Part shown: piece after piece, positions 26,131 to 37,620 of the stretch | Layout: each line of letters starts with the position of its first letter | How positions within the stretch are numbered: the first letter of the stretch is position 1 | Assembly: GCA_019722365.1 (NCBI GenBank) | Contig: JADFUC010000652.1 | Location: 62,001-126,000 of the forward strand | Source: Lithospermum erythrorhizon | Taxonomy: Eukaryota; Streptophyta; Magnoliopsida; Boraginales; Boraginaceae | Reading direction: 5' to 3' | Length of the DNA stretch: 64,000 bases | Position numbers and translations under genes: made by a program | The notes under the pieces: generated by a model | What the model saw: the letters and a program-made list of their open reading frames with translations, nothing else | Told to the model about the DNA's origin: nothing | The model's database searches: none

Positions 26131-26284
26131 CTTGATTAGTCGATCCACCTACACGTCTTTCTTTTACGGTTATATCGGGAGTTACTCCACGTATTCCTTG
26201 ACGTAAAATGAATAGTGGATTTTTTTCTGTCTTTTGTTGAATCTTTTTCACGGCTCGATAGATAATTTGATAAGCAAATGATTT
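26131..26284 (-). pseudogene. rps7: plastid rps7 fragment (nuclear plastid DNA)
   Basis: The minus strand reads [18 protein letters not shown], then [23 protein letters not shown]. This is about 50 residues of the N-terminal half of plastid ribosomal protein S7, which in plastids is part of the small subunit. Similarity stops sharply at both edges, the 5' and 3' parts of rps7 are missing, and several residues differ from the usual plastid sequence. A plastid-to-nucleus transfer followed by drift explains this. The frame runs on into unrelated codons, so it is not a functional gene. It lies between the glycosylase exon and the PPR gene. Confidence 0.85.
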
Positions 26285-26495
26285 TTAAGGTTGTTTTCTT
26301 GATTCTTTTGTCTATTGGAGTTGCAGTGTAATTGAAAGTTTTAAGAGATGAAGATTTAAAAAAAAAAAGTTAATCAAAAATGGTGTGGGTTCATTTAACT
26401 TGTTCAAGATCATGGATATTCACATTTCTTACTCTACTAAAATCCTATGTAGCCAGAAAAGTGCTCATGTTGCACCTGTTCTCTTCCCACTGAAC

Positions 26496-27793
26496 TCATT
26501 TATAGGCTCTTTGGCTTCGATGCGAACTGCTGTTTCCATATTGTTTCTGTTTACTTCTCTTGATATGCCTTGTGCTTGTAGAACTCAATTTTCTTCTCCC
26601 TTTATTATGACAACTCTCATCAACTGGTTCCTCTATAAGCTTGTTCAACTTCGGATCGACAAGCATTCCTTTCGATATAATCTCCATATGAAACCTTTTA
26701 GCCTCGACTAACAACCCGTGTTTCACAAGCCCTTCCATCATAGCATTATAATGTGCCTGACCAGGAATTATATTGTATTGGTCCATCTCTTCCCATATCT
26801 TCAGTGCATTTCCAGGTTGCTTTAGTTTGAAGAGTTTATCAAGAACTATGAGAAAGGTGTCATTTGTAGGACCAAGAGACGCATCCTTCATATTGTTAAG
26901 CACTTCAAGGGTTATCTCGAAATTTCCATTTCCGAGAAATGCATGATATGTATCAATGGTTGGACCTGCATTATCCTCTATCATCATAGCTAAAACAGTT
27001 TTGGCCTCAGCTGTCTTCATTGCGTCACAAAGAGGAAGTATCATTGAGTTATACGTAGAAGAATTTGGCTGCAGACCTGTTTCTTTCATCCTGTCAACAA
27101 TCTTAAGAGCTTCATTTAGGCAATTCTCACTCGTCAGCACATAAATCAGTGAATTATACACTTCTGCCCCAGGAATCCAACCACGTTTTTGCATTTCATC
27201 ATATAGTCTTAATGAATCGAAAAGATTACCAACTTTTGAGAAGCAAGAAATCATATGCACATACGATGCTCCATCGGGTAGTATACAGTTTTTTGACATT
27301 TCTCGCCACACTCTCTTCGCTTCATATACATCAACAGTTACATTACACCAGCCATTAAGAATGATGTTATAACTCTGGGTGTCCAATGGAAAGAGCTTCT
27401 TATTGAGAAACAAATACTCCTCTGCCTCCTCTAATCTTTACTTGGTTTTGCACCAAGATCATCCAGAAATGAAATTGCCTCATCACCTGATGCAAAGTCC
27501 TTGGTTTTTTGGATACTTTGAGAAAAATCATGAATACCCAATTGGTCAATTTGATTGTTCTGGTTAACATATTCACCAAAATCAGGAAGTTTGATTAGGT
27601 GATGAAGGTTTTCTTGATTGGCATGAAATGGTCTAGTAGCTGTTTGATAAAATGCTGCAATGAAATGTGTTTGATAAAAGGGTACAAAGGGAACATGGGG
27701 ATTGAGTTTGGGGATAGGGTTTAGGTGAGGAGCAAAAGCGATTATTCGGTGAGTTTTGTGAAGTGTTCTGATGAGGAAGAAAAGTGTTCTCAT
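26496..27793 (-). pseudogene. mitochondrial-type PPR gene, broken by an internal deletion (At1g80880-like)
   Basis: Two adjoining frames make up one P-type pentatricopeptide-repeat gene. The first (27,793-27,431, 120 residues) starts MRTLFFLIRTLHKTH, a basic, hydroxylated leader suited to mitochondria, and ends GAKPSKD then stop. The second, shifted frame picks up at about 27,428 as RLEEAEEYLFLNKKLFPLD and runs to 26,496. It holds about seven 35-residue PPR units (NIILNGWC, YVHMISCFSK, YNSLIYVLT, YNSMILPLC and others) and a basic C-terminus. By comparison with the Arabidopsis protein as I remember it (about 540 residues), roughly 150 residues between the two parts are missing. There is no intron-sized gap at the junction, so this is a deletion with frameshift. 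PPR proteins bind organellar RNA; this copy should not make a full product unless the sequence is misassembled. Confidence 0.85.
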
Positions 27794-27839
27794 TCTGCAG
27801 ACATCTCATTGTATGTAACAAAAGATTGACATGTTTCAA

Positions 27840-28815
27840 TTCAGGGAAGAAAAGAAAATGACTAAATTCAGCAACTACTTTAATTAGTCAGATAATCAAT
27901 TAAATTAATACAGATAAATTATTTCATTTAGTCAAATAACAGTTCATTCGAAGGGTTCGACTCAAAATAGTTCGATTCGGAAGATCAAAAGTAGAATCGA
28001 ACCTTAAAAATCAAGGTTGAACCAACAGGGGATAACCAAAATGGGTATTCACAAACTCCGTTATAGAATTACTACATATACAATTAAATTAAAAAATATA
28101 AATACATATTAATCGGAACAAATTAAGATCCTTCACAAAAAAACTAAAGAATCAAATTAAATAATATGATAAATATTACAACTAAATCTCTACAAAAATA
28201 TATGTCGAAAGATAACATGTTTTACCTATTTTATTATTAACATGATAATTTTGATTTAAAATAAAATTATATATATTTATGAAGATTTCAACATTTGTCA
28301 ATTTTGATAATTGAAAAATAAACTTGAAAATATTTTAAAGATTGAAGTTAGGATATATTATATTAAACGACAATCTTATCTTCTAAAATTCGTAGATAAA
28401 CCTAGGATGAGGTAGCCAATGTTATTATCAATTGACAAGAGCTTGCATTTATGATTTTTCATGGAAAAATCTAGCTTAGCCATTAGACACCACAAAAACA
28501 AATATGCAAATAAAGATAAATAAAAACGTGAATGATACATATTTTATACGAATCTTTTTATATATGAAAAAACGTATGTTAATTTATTAAGGTTGTGAAA
28601 AAGCGACTTTTCTTCCTTAAAGAATACAAACGTATGACTTGATATCATCCATATAAGAAAAAATTGAAAAAACTTAAAAGAACCAGACAACATAATTTTG
28701 GAGAAGGAAATACTATATTTTTTGAAAGAAAAAAAAAACAAATTATTAAGGGAAACATTCCCTCAATGCCATCATCTAATTCCACTATTGACCTTCATCG
28801 ATAAATTCTAGTTCC
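27840..28815. other. AT-rich spacer upstream of the first LFS-like gene
   Basis: No coding signal on either strand; long A and T runs. It marks the change from the WRKY-PPR block to the LFS-like cluster. Confidence 0.5.
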
Positions 28816-28820
28816 TCACC

Positions 28821-28828
28821 TATATAAA
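28821..28828 (+). promoter_or_regulatory. TATA box of LFS-like gene 1
   Basis: The sequence tatataaa lies 59 bases before the start codon, giving a short leader. Confidence 0.7.
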
Positions 28829-28879
28829 CGACCACTCACACCTGACTCTACTGATAATGAACAAAGGAGGGAAACAATA

Positions 28880-29434
28880 ATGAGGACTTCATATTATTCC
28901 CTACTTCAATATTCAATTATTCCAACCATGTTTTTCTTCCTTCTTTTTGCTAAAACTCCCAAAGCTGCTCCATTCAATGACTCAATATTAAGTGACAAGA
29001 TAAATGCAACAGCTGATAAAGTATGGCCTTTACTTGAAGATTTTTGCAACTTCTACAAATACTCCCCCTTCAACATTTCTTTTTGCACAAAAGGGGTACC
29101 AAATCGCCCCGGTCTAGTCCGTTTCATCGCCATCACGGGGCCACCACCGCTAGGTGGCAATAGCACGGTGGTCCTATGGGAGGAACACAAGCTATTAACA
29201 ATAGATTCAAGAAAGCGTAAGTTAAAATACAAGTTGGTGGACAATAATAGGCTAATAAGGTTTTATCTTCCAACTTTTGAAGTTTTGAGAAAAGGTAATG
29301 GTTGCCAAGTTAGATGGGCATATAGAATTGATCCTGTTGATGAAATCACTCCTCAAGATATTAGAGAAAATTTTACTGAAATTCTTGCTTACATTGTTGC
29401 AAGTGCCGAGAGAATATTTGCATCGACATATTAG
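28880..29434 (+). CDS. secreted lachrymatory-factor-synthase-like protein 1 (Bet v 1/START fold)
   Basis: This is an intact single-exon gene of 184 residues. Residues 1-30 form a signal peptide (hydrophobic core IIPTMFFFLLFA). The mature part follows the plant LFS-like polyketide-cyclase/dehydrase family: VWPLLEDFCNFYKY (48-61), NRPGLVRF (75-82), LWEEHKL (99-105), ending in the helix ENFTEILAYIVASAERI. Arg81 sits where onion LFS has its essential arginine. Ungapped alignment from memory puts His103 at the essential glutamate, with glutamates two and one residues earlier. C56 and C69 form the C-x12-C pair shared by all three paralogues; C142 is shared with gene 2. NAT (42), NIS (65), NST (94) and NFT (164) are potential glycosylation sites. 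Onion LFS rearranges a sulfenic acid; here the substrate is unknown, and the name denotes family only. Confidence 0.88.
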   Translation: MRTSYYSLLQYSIIPTMFFFLLFAKTPKAAPFNDSILSDKINATADKVWPLLEDFCNFYKYSPFNISFCTKGVPNRPGLVRFIAITGPPPLGGNSTVVLWEEHKLLTIDSRKRKLKYKLVDNNRLIRFYLPTFEVLRKGNGCQVRWAYRIDPVDEITPQDIRENFTEILAYIVASAERIFASTY

Positions 29435-30183
29435 AATATGTGGTGAGGTCGGCCTTGTTTATATTTTAGTTATCTTTGTGATATATATGTATGACTAATG
29501 ATATTTTGAGCGACTATTATTATAACAAGTAGCGTATTATATATATTTAAGTTTAGTTAGTTTAAATTTTTAAGCAAGTTACTAAGCAAGATATATATTA
29601 ATGCTGTATGATCTCAGTGACATCAAAACCTGAATATGATCTCAGTGACATCAGAAACTGAATCAAGTTATTTTTCTGTTCCAATAGTAAAAAATTTGGC
29701 TTCACATATTCTCATCTATTAGGAATCAAATTGTATCATTGTATACATTATCAATAACAAAATCTGTAACACTGTCATTAAATAAAATCAAATTACAATT
29801 TGATTATACTGAAACTAAATTGATAATTAATTCTAACTTTAGACACCTGATTGAGACTTGAGAACAATAAAAATGTATGAAATGAAATAATGAGTTTAGT
29901 TTAAAATTTTAACATTGTAAGCATTTTACAGAATTAAGAAAAAAACCTTGAATTGAGTCAGAATTGGGCCAACTGTTGTCCAGAGTAATGAGCCCAACAG
30001 AAACAAATCCAACTTATTAGAGGCTCAACAGCAACAAAAGACGGGTTTCTAAAGTGATTAGTAAAACCATGCCTTCCAATTTTGTTATTAAAATCTGAAC
30101 GATGATAGCATGGAGTATTATTTATTGATAAATGTAACTCATGAATATCATTGAGGTTTTTCTAAATTATCATTAACATTTAT
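29435..30183. other. 3' flank of LFS-like gene 1
   Basis: No gene. It contains a 19-bp direct repeat (core gatctcagtgacatca) at 29,607-29,625 and 29,635-29,653. Confidence 0.5.
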
Positions 30184-31341
30184 AGTTAGTATATAAAGAG
30201 TGGATCCGCGTGTCTATCACGCCCGATCATAGAGATTAATTTTTTTTTTGTTTTTGGGGGTTTTTACAATTATCATTTTTTGATTATCAGCCCAAAGTAG
30301 AAGCTTCGATAAATTAATCTTCGATTATTTAATAAACTCTCTAAGATAATATGTTTGTCCGTCCCGTCACCGAGGATAAGTACTAAATTAATAATTCGTG
30401 CTTTTCGTTCGCTTTTTGATTTTTTTCACCTTGTGGCGGTCATATGCGACTATGCTTTCTTGATTTCCTTTTTAGATTTTTTTACCCTTTTTTTTGTTAT
30501 TGTTTTTTTTTTTGGTTTTTGATTTTTTCTTTTTTGCAATTATCATTTTTTTCAGTGCTCATTCTGATGAAACTACGATAAATTAATCTTTCATTTAATA
30601 ACCTCTGTAAGATAATATTTTTGTCACGTTCGACTCGGGGATAGGGTGCTAAATTAATAATTAAGTGATTTCTCTTAGTTTCTTTTTCATTTTTTTACGC
30701 TTGCGGTCATATGCATTGTGCTTTTTCGTTATTCCTTTTTCATTTCTTTTTCAATTATCAACTCTACGGTAGAAAGCTTCGATAAATTAATCTTTCGGAA
30801 TGGGGTGTTAAATTAATAATTGGGTAAAATTATAAAATAATACATTTTTATAATTTTATAGACCCCAATATAAAATATAAATTAATAATTCTTTATATAC
30901 TACATCTCACGTAGTTAGTATATAAAGGTGAATCAACATGTCTAATAAGTAATTTTTTTCCTTTTAAGTTTTTTTTTTTTTTTGCAATTAACATTTTTGC
31001 AATTATCAACTTCATTAGAAGCACATAAATTATCTTCGATTATTTAATAAACTCTGTAAGTTAATATTTTGGCCGTCGACTGGAGATAGGGTCTTAAATT
31101 AATAATTACGTGCTTTTCGTTCATTTTTCTCTTTTTTTTCACTACGATCATATGCATTTGTGTTTTTCCGTTCATTTTTCAATTATCAACTATAGTAGAA
31201 ACTTCGATAAATTAATACTCAAAGGATAGAATTGCTAAATTAATAATTGGCTAAAATTAGAAGATAATACATTTTGATAATTTATTTATGGAAATACAGT
31301 ATAAATATAAATTAATAATTACATATCTTTACATATTACAT
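30184..31341 (+). repeat. large direct tandem repeat between LFS-like genes 1 and 2
   Basis: Copy A (30,184-30,910) and copy B (30,913-31,341) both open with agttagtatataaag and close with aaattaataatt..acatat(ta)ac. Copy A is itself internally repeated. The motif cgataaattaat recurs at about 30,307, 30,576, 30,779 and 31,203, each followed by aaattaataatt and, further on, a T-rich stretch with tttttcgtt or tttccgtt and tcatatgc. No coding capacity. The origin (satellite-like or amplified transposon) is not recognised. Confidence 0.75.
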
Positions 31342-34300
31342 GAAATATTTATGAAGAAGGTTTCTATCTGAATGACTCGTTGTCTTTTGTTATTTATTTG
31401 AAAATCAGTCGCTTGAATCACAAATGCTCTAATTTTTCGCCTCGTTTATGAAACACAGTATTGTCGCCTTAAATAAGATGAGAGATTGAAGGAGGTTGCT
31501 TTAAATAGATCGCCGTTTGATATACGTACATGCATTGTATAATAATTAAGTGGAAGTTTGAAAAGTATTTGTAAATTGAGTATTTCACTATAAATTAATA
31601 AAATATTAATTAATAATGTAACAACTATTTTAAAATTAATTTTAGTTGATCGCCAAATTTTTTTAATAATATAATAACGTTGAGTGTCGTATTAGTTAGT
31701 AAAGTATTTCGGCGCGTAATGGAACCGTCGGCTACTACCATAACTATAGCGTGCAAATGGTGTAACATGCCTTGACTATCGAGATAACTCAATGCTTGTG
31801 TAAATTCATCGACGACGTGTTCCCATTCTTGAACACAAAAAACATGGAGTATTATTTAAATAAGATTAATGATGGATAAAATATATAGAGTTTTGTCAAA
31901 ATGATTAGCTAAATCTTTCAGTGTAGAAAACCGGATCATTTCGTTGATACTTGGAGTGGCATAGGAAACTAGCATTCATCTCTCTAATTTTTTGACACGT
32001 AATTTTTAATTCATTTTTCGAAAAACTATATTCATGTTTTAAAAATTATGTTATCTTTTTTAAAATTATGATGTTCACATCTCCGATTTTCAAATTTTTT
32101 CTTATATATATGTTCCTGTGTAAAAATTATGTTCGATAACTAAATTATTGCAACGGATTTTGCTGAAGTATTGAAAGTCAAATGTACTTAGACCCAACCC
32201 GCACCACCCAATAACTTAAACACATCGATCTATCTCAAATAAACTTTAACAATAACATCATGACGTTTGCTGAAAAACTAATATGGTTCAATTTTGGATT
32301 TTAAATACGGAGTATTTGACTTAAAAAAATTATCTTCGAAAAAGTCGCAGCAAGTAATGCGGCATTGTCGGGCAAATAAATTGAATCGCAAATTTCCAGT
32401 GCCATAGGGCCGAAGTCGTGTCCTTTTCATCTTATATATACAAATACTGCTTGGCGATACCGTTAAATGACGGACAATTTTGATATGCTACGTTGATACA
32501 TTTCAGCGTAGAGCGCACACATATGATTGGTAAAAATGTACGTGTAGAAGTAGATGTGCCTCAGCGAGCAGTCGTAGCCACCCATCTATGACGCCAGCAT
32601 GCTTGAGTATACCGCCCAGCGGCGGCCAGATTCGGCAACAATTACTTGCAGTACCGGGGCCGAACCCGAACCCCGTGCGCATAGGCGCCTGCATGAAGCG
32701 ACCGTGTCGGCGGATATCTTGCCGTGGACGGACAAACTTATTCTTAATTCAATTGTTGGTTGAAGTATTTGCTTTAAAAAAATCAAATACATCAAAAGGT
32801 GGGCCTAAAAAAGATCAAAAGAAAAAACGGTTACAGATGATGAATTACAATTCAATAATGAATAGAAGATGTGGAGTGAAGGAAAGAAAAAAAAGCGGAA
32901 TAAGAAGCATGTTGAATAATAGAATGATAGAGGCCGGGCGGGGCTGAAAGACGGAGTCGAAATTTAATTATGTTTTCAATAAATTTTTAAGGTACAACTT
33001 CAATGCATAAGGTACACGCTAAAAGGTCGAGAAACGGAAAAAGAGGCACTCACAAGAGGGAAAAATTTAATAAAAGTTCACGCAGCATAAAACCAAGAAA
33101 GCGGGTCAATAGCCAATGTCGGTAATATTCTTAATATCAATCGATTGTTAACGAAATGTTTGATCTGAGCAGAAGATAAGAGAAAGCGGAATGAAGCAGT
33201 TTAATAATAAAATGATAGAGAGGCAGAGATGATGGTAACAATAAAAACTAGAACCGAGATAGGTAGTAGGTAAAAACGGAGACCAAATTTAATTATGTTT
33301 TTAATAAAAAATTGAAAATCTGAAACTTTCAATCATGAAAATCTGGCCTCGCATGAAGTCAAATAAAAAAAAAGCAAAAAAAAAAAAAATCTGCACGCCT
33401 TGAAATAGTAATTGCTGTATAATATACTTTGATATGGAGTATAATTCATTCATATATACTTTGAAAATGTTTATCAAAAGAGGGGATCCATTCAATTTAA
33501 TATTATGGACTATGTAATATATCAAGCTAGTTCTTAACATACTTGAAATAAATTAATTTATATAAAATTAATAAGATTTAAAAATTAAAAATAATAGTAT
33601 GAGTTAGAGTTGATAATTAGCTGAATTTTCTAATTAAATAAATTAAGAGGGCGGGTATTAGATAGAACATCACCATGTTTCCTTGATTCCTGATTGAATA
33701 GTTTAATACTCTAGTAGCAAGCTAGCAATGGGACCACCAAGTTTAATGCATGATATGTCTTGCGATGGCCCGCACATTAATTTCAATATTAATTTAATTC
33801 AAGTAAACTGGAGACCATCCAGAATAATCAACGCCTTTGCAATTTTGGATTTTAAATATTTGATTGTAAATAATTAGTACATATGGGGAGGCTTTTCAAA
33901 AGCCGCTGCAAGTAATGCGAGAGATTGGCTCGTACTATAGGTATGTATTTCTTCCTTTTTTTGATAAAGGTATGTATTTGATAAAGGTATGTTTTCAAAA
34001 GCCGCTGCAAGTAAATATTTGATAAAGGTATGTATTTGTTCCTTTTTTTTGTTACTTGTTTATTTGTGCAATTATTTTAATAAATTTTAACAATGACATA
34101 AAACATAAATAAATAAAAAATTATGCTTGCTCCTTGCCAGTTGCGTACACCTGATATGAATAATCACGTATAAAATGAAATTTATGGAAATCAATTAATT
34201 TATATAAGTCGATATTGACTATGGAAGCTGGAGAACAAAGAAATGGGTGATGAATATGTTCCATTGTTATGTGGTGGGCTTATTAAAATAACATATGTAT

Positions 34301-34440
34301 ATATAATATATGTTGTGGAAGTTCTTGCACTGTAATGTACTCCGTAATTATGTAAATATAATATATCTAGTGTGTGATAGTGTCTTCATTCTTCATTGGC
34401 AATTGGAATGTATATATTTAATAGGTAAACGATAAGTGGG
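31342..34440. other. intergenic, mixed composition, no supported gene
   Basis: A GC-rich patch (about 32,560-32,730) stands out but its frames show no domain. About 32,288-32,375 and 33,835-33,945 are related to each other (caattttggattttaaat, then gc(c)gc(t/a)gcaagtaatgcg). Purine-rich stretches occur at 32,800-33,250. Confidence 0.5.
33893..34046 (+). repeat. local direct duplications upstream of LFS-like gene 2
   Basis: The segment ttttcaaaagccgctgcaag appears twice (about 33,893 and 33,991). The segment gataaaggtatgta or gataaaggtatgtt appears several times, with tt(g)cctttttttg after two of the copies. The arrangement suggests repeated slippage or unequal exchange about 500-650 bases before the gene. 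Confidence 0.7.
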
Positions 34441-34472
34441 TACAATATAATAAAAATGTATGTACACCTCTC

Positions 34473-34480
34473 TATATAAT
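34473..34480 (+). promoter_or_regulatory. TATA box of LFS-like gene 2
   Basis: The sequence tatataat lies 72 bases before the start codon. Confidence 0.6.
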
Positions 34481-34544
34481 CACAAGAAATCATCATAATA
34501 ATTGAACAACACCAACAAAAATAACGAAGTAGAAAAAAGAAAAA

Positions 34545-35090
34545 ATGAAGCCTACACGGTTTTTTCTCCTCCCATTTTTCCTTGTAATTGTTCTTCTTTC
34601 AACTCAAACTCCAAATGCATATCTTTTCAAAGGTGCAGTCTTGAGCAGGCTAATAAAATTACCAGCCGAAACAGTGTGGCCATACATTGAAAACTTTTGT
34701 GATCTCCACAAAGTGTTCCCAATCGATGTATCATTTTGCGGCGCAGGGTCAATAAATAAACCAGGCCTAGTACGTTATATGTCCCTAAGAGGACAGCCTC
34801 CGGTAGGGGGGCCTGGGACGACGGTCTTGTACGAGGAACACAGGCTCGTTGCCATAAACCCAAAGAAACGTTGGCTACAATTCAACACCACGACGAATAA
34901 TCGCCTAGTAAACTTTTGGGAACCAACTATGGAAGTGAAGAAGAGCGGTCGTAATGCATGTAAAATTAAATGGGGGTTTTTAATTGATCCTGATACTGCT
35001 TTCACTGAGTTTACCCTTAAGGGTAATCTTACTTTTATTCTTAATCATGTAGTTACGGTTCTCCATACACACTACGGAGTGCCTGAGTGA
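34545..35090 (+). CDS. secreted lachrymatory-factor-synthase-like protein 2
   Basis: This is an intact single-exon gene of 181 residues. The N-terminus is a clear signal peptide (KPTRFFLLPFFLVIVLLSTQTPNA, cleavage expected near 25). Family blocks follow: VWPYIENFCDLHKVFP (44-59), NKPGLVRY (71-78), LYEEHRLVAI (95-104), NRLVNFWEPTMEV (119-131) and KIKWGFLIDP. Arg77 is at the position of the onion LFS arginine; His99 aligns with its glutamate. C52 and C65 keep the C-x12-C spacing, and C139 matches C142 of gene 1. Sequons differ from genes 1 and 3: NTT at 114 and NLT at 161, with no NAT or NST. It is the most divergent of the three. It is on the same strand as gene 1 and converges on gene 3. Secretion is inferred from the leader; the reaction is unknown. 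Confidence 0.87.
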   Translation: MKPTRFFLLPFFLVIVLLSTQTPNAYLFKGAVLSRLIKLPAETVWPYIENFCDLHKVFPIDVSFCGAGSINKPGLVRYMSLRGQPPVGGPGTTVLYEEHRLVAINPKKRWLQFNTTTNNRLVNFWEPTMEVKKSGRNACKIKWGFLIDPDTAFTEFTLKGNLTFILNHVVTVLHTHYGVPE

Positions 35091-35690
35091 CATCTTAAAA
35101 AGCTGGTAAGTACTATGCTTAAATCCGATATTTTAATATCTATATATATTAATTTCTGCCACGTAACATATTTAAGTTGGATAGTTGAATATATACTCGA
35201 GTTTTGTAACTATGTGAGCCAGGAGCTTTTGGGATTCAAAATCAGTAGTATTTGTAAGCAATATAGGACTTAGACATGCACAATATAGTTAATAATAATT
35301 ATCATTCAAACTCATATTAATCACTCAGCAGATAGAGCATCATATATATAATTACATATATCCCCTGCATCTCTAGTTATTAAAATTAAAGTTGTATAGT
35401 CAATCTAATTTGATCAATGATTATATTTCTTAATGATTACAGTTGGTCGTCGAGTCTGACAGAAGGCTTCCTGTCTTCCTGATGCTTGGAGAATAAATAT
35501 GGATTTGTTCTTATAGAGTTAGCGATGTTGGAATAGTTATTGACTATTGAATTGTAATTAGTGATAAATTATCACTTGTTATGTACGTTGTGCTTTCTTT
35601 TTATTATAATAAAAAATGTGTTCCTATTGTGGTTTTGTTGTAATATATTTTATCCTTCAACATCTTATTATATTTTATTGTTCAACTATC

Positions 35691-35946
35691 TACATCCTTC
35701 AATAAAATTGTTACATTTGCCCTTTTCATAATTAAGGATTAACAAATTTAATTTTAATTGTCATTCAAAACTTTTATTTGAATCAAAATTATCAAGTTAA
35801 TAGTAAAATATATTGAAAATACTACATATTATTATATTTTTTTCAAACAAATATATAACACATTAAAAGTTATTTGAGTTTATAATTAAAAAAAGTCAAC
35901 TAATTAAAATTAAAATGTGACAATCTTTTAAGAAGAGAGGAAGTAT
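35691..35946. mobile_element. Stowaway-like MITE (family A, copy 2)
   Basis: The right terminus aaaatgtgacaatctttt..agaggaagta and the left catccttcaataaaattgttacattt are imperfect inverted repeats. The interior ttaaaagttatttgagttt resembles the reverse complement of the element at 17,279-17,532. Confidence 0.5.
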
Positions 35947-37494
35947 TAGAAACACGGTAACATTAAATTTGTTTCCTTCAATAATATCAACTGTCAGAAG
36001 TTTTCTAAGACTATGTATATAACACTTTAAAATTCTAATCTAAAAAGGGTCCTATTATTTTGCAATGCCCAACAAGATCATCTCAATTAAAACAAGAAAA
36101 CGATCAAAACTAGCAATAGTGTTTGAACACCAAGGCATAACAAAGGTGTCACAAATTGAAAAAGTTTTTTGTTATGGTTTTTGGCATTTAGCTACTAATT
36201 AATTAACCACTATAACGGCAGTCCATTTTCTAGTAGTTGAGATTTCATTTACTATGAATTTGGACGAAGTCCCAAGATTGACTTGCAACAATTGTTTAGT
36301 ATTACGCAATCACATAATGATATGGGCAAAAGCCACAAATCAGCGTCATGTTTGTAGTTGGGTTTAGTTAAATCGCTCACGTTTTAAGTGTTTTTGTTAA
36401 GTAATGCGGCGTTTACGCCCAAATGTACCAATATGAGTCTGACCCAATTTGAAGTGATCGTTAATTTGGATGGTTTTTGAACATGTGACGATTACATGAC
36501 ATCTCGGAGGTATTTTAGTAATTTCGGATTAATAGTGGGGGGAGTATTTTGGTAATTTCGAGATAACGTACTATAAAAGCCCTCCCTTATCCTAATCGAC
36601 ATAACTCCTCGATATACTGAGATAAGCAACGCCTGCATTATGATGGTGGTTTTTTACTTTCGAGACCAAAAACCTCCCGCCAGTTTCTTGATAGTCAAAG
36701 TCGCCTCCGCGAACCATGAAAAAGCAGAGAGAAAATAAAGATGGAACGGAGAAGCGACACTAAAGATCGATCGGTATTACATGATGGCGAAAAGGTCAGC
36801 GGTCCGCGAAGTCAAGCCACCAACTTCCAGGAAAAAGGCTCGGGAGACTCTCTGCGGAGGTCACAGTCGAGGGGCTTGAGGAGTTGTGCGAAAATCTTTA
36901 TAGCTTCATTATGAGTATTGGTAAAATCTCCCCAAAATTTCACACTACGAAGGAGTGCTTTTAATGACATTTGGCGATTTTAATATTCCTCACGGAAGGG
37001 AGGGCCATAGTACTTCTTGAGATCCTTACGGGGAAAGCTGACGGTGGAAGTGCGCAAGGAAAAATTGCGAGGATTTAGTTTCGTGGATGTTCGAGAGAGA
37101 TGAAATTGAGTGAAAGAAAGAAAAGCCGGAGGTATTCGATCCATCTTGAAGTTCTTAATATAGCATGTAGATGTAAATCAAGATCTAAAGAAAGACATGA
37201 TTGATCAAATAGTTCACATTGGCTCGATGATATAGGTTACGAAAAGGCTTTTAATGAATTTAGTTGATGTTTCTTGAAGATTAATTAGTTTTAAATGTTA
37301 TGAATCACAAAAGTACTCTTGTAAAGAGTTCTAATCGTTTTTGTATAATCCATCTTCTTCTTGTCAATTATTTATGCAAGTACTAAAAATACCCACTAAT
37401 TATTAATGCAGAGTACTAAAATACCCTACGAGATGTCGTATCTTTGGTCGCTGTGTTCCAGCTCATCCATATTAGCGACTTAAAATGCAGGTTG

Positions 37495-37620
37495 GGCCAG
37501 TATTGGCACGTTGTAAGCGTTGGTGATGAACAAAGACACTTTGAAGCGTGAGTGATGAGCCCAGAGCCGTGAAAACATGTATGATGATTGAGGGGCTTTG
37601 CCCTATGATATATATACTGT
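37495..37620 (+). repeat. dispersed repeat, copy 2
   Basis: Related to 8,411-8,520 through gatga..caa, actttgaagcgtgagtgatg and gaaaacatgtatgatgattg. Same orientation; family not recognised. Confidence 0.6.

Noticed and set aside
32503..32947. Open frames on both strands in a GC-rich patch
   Set aside because: Frames open on both strands at once, with no family motif; composition effect.
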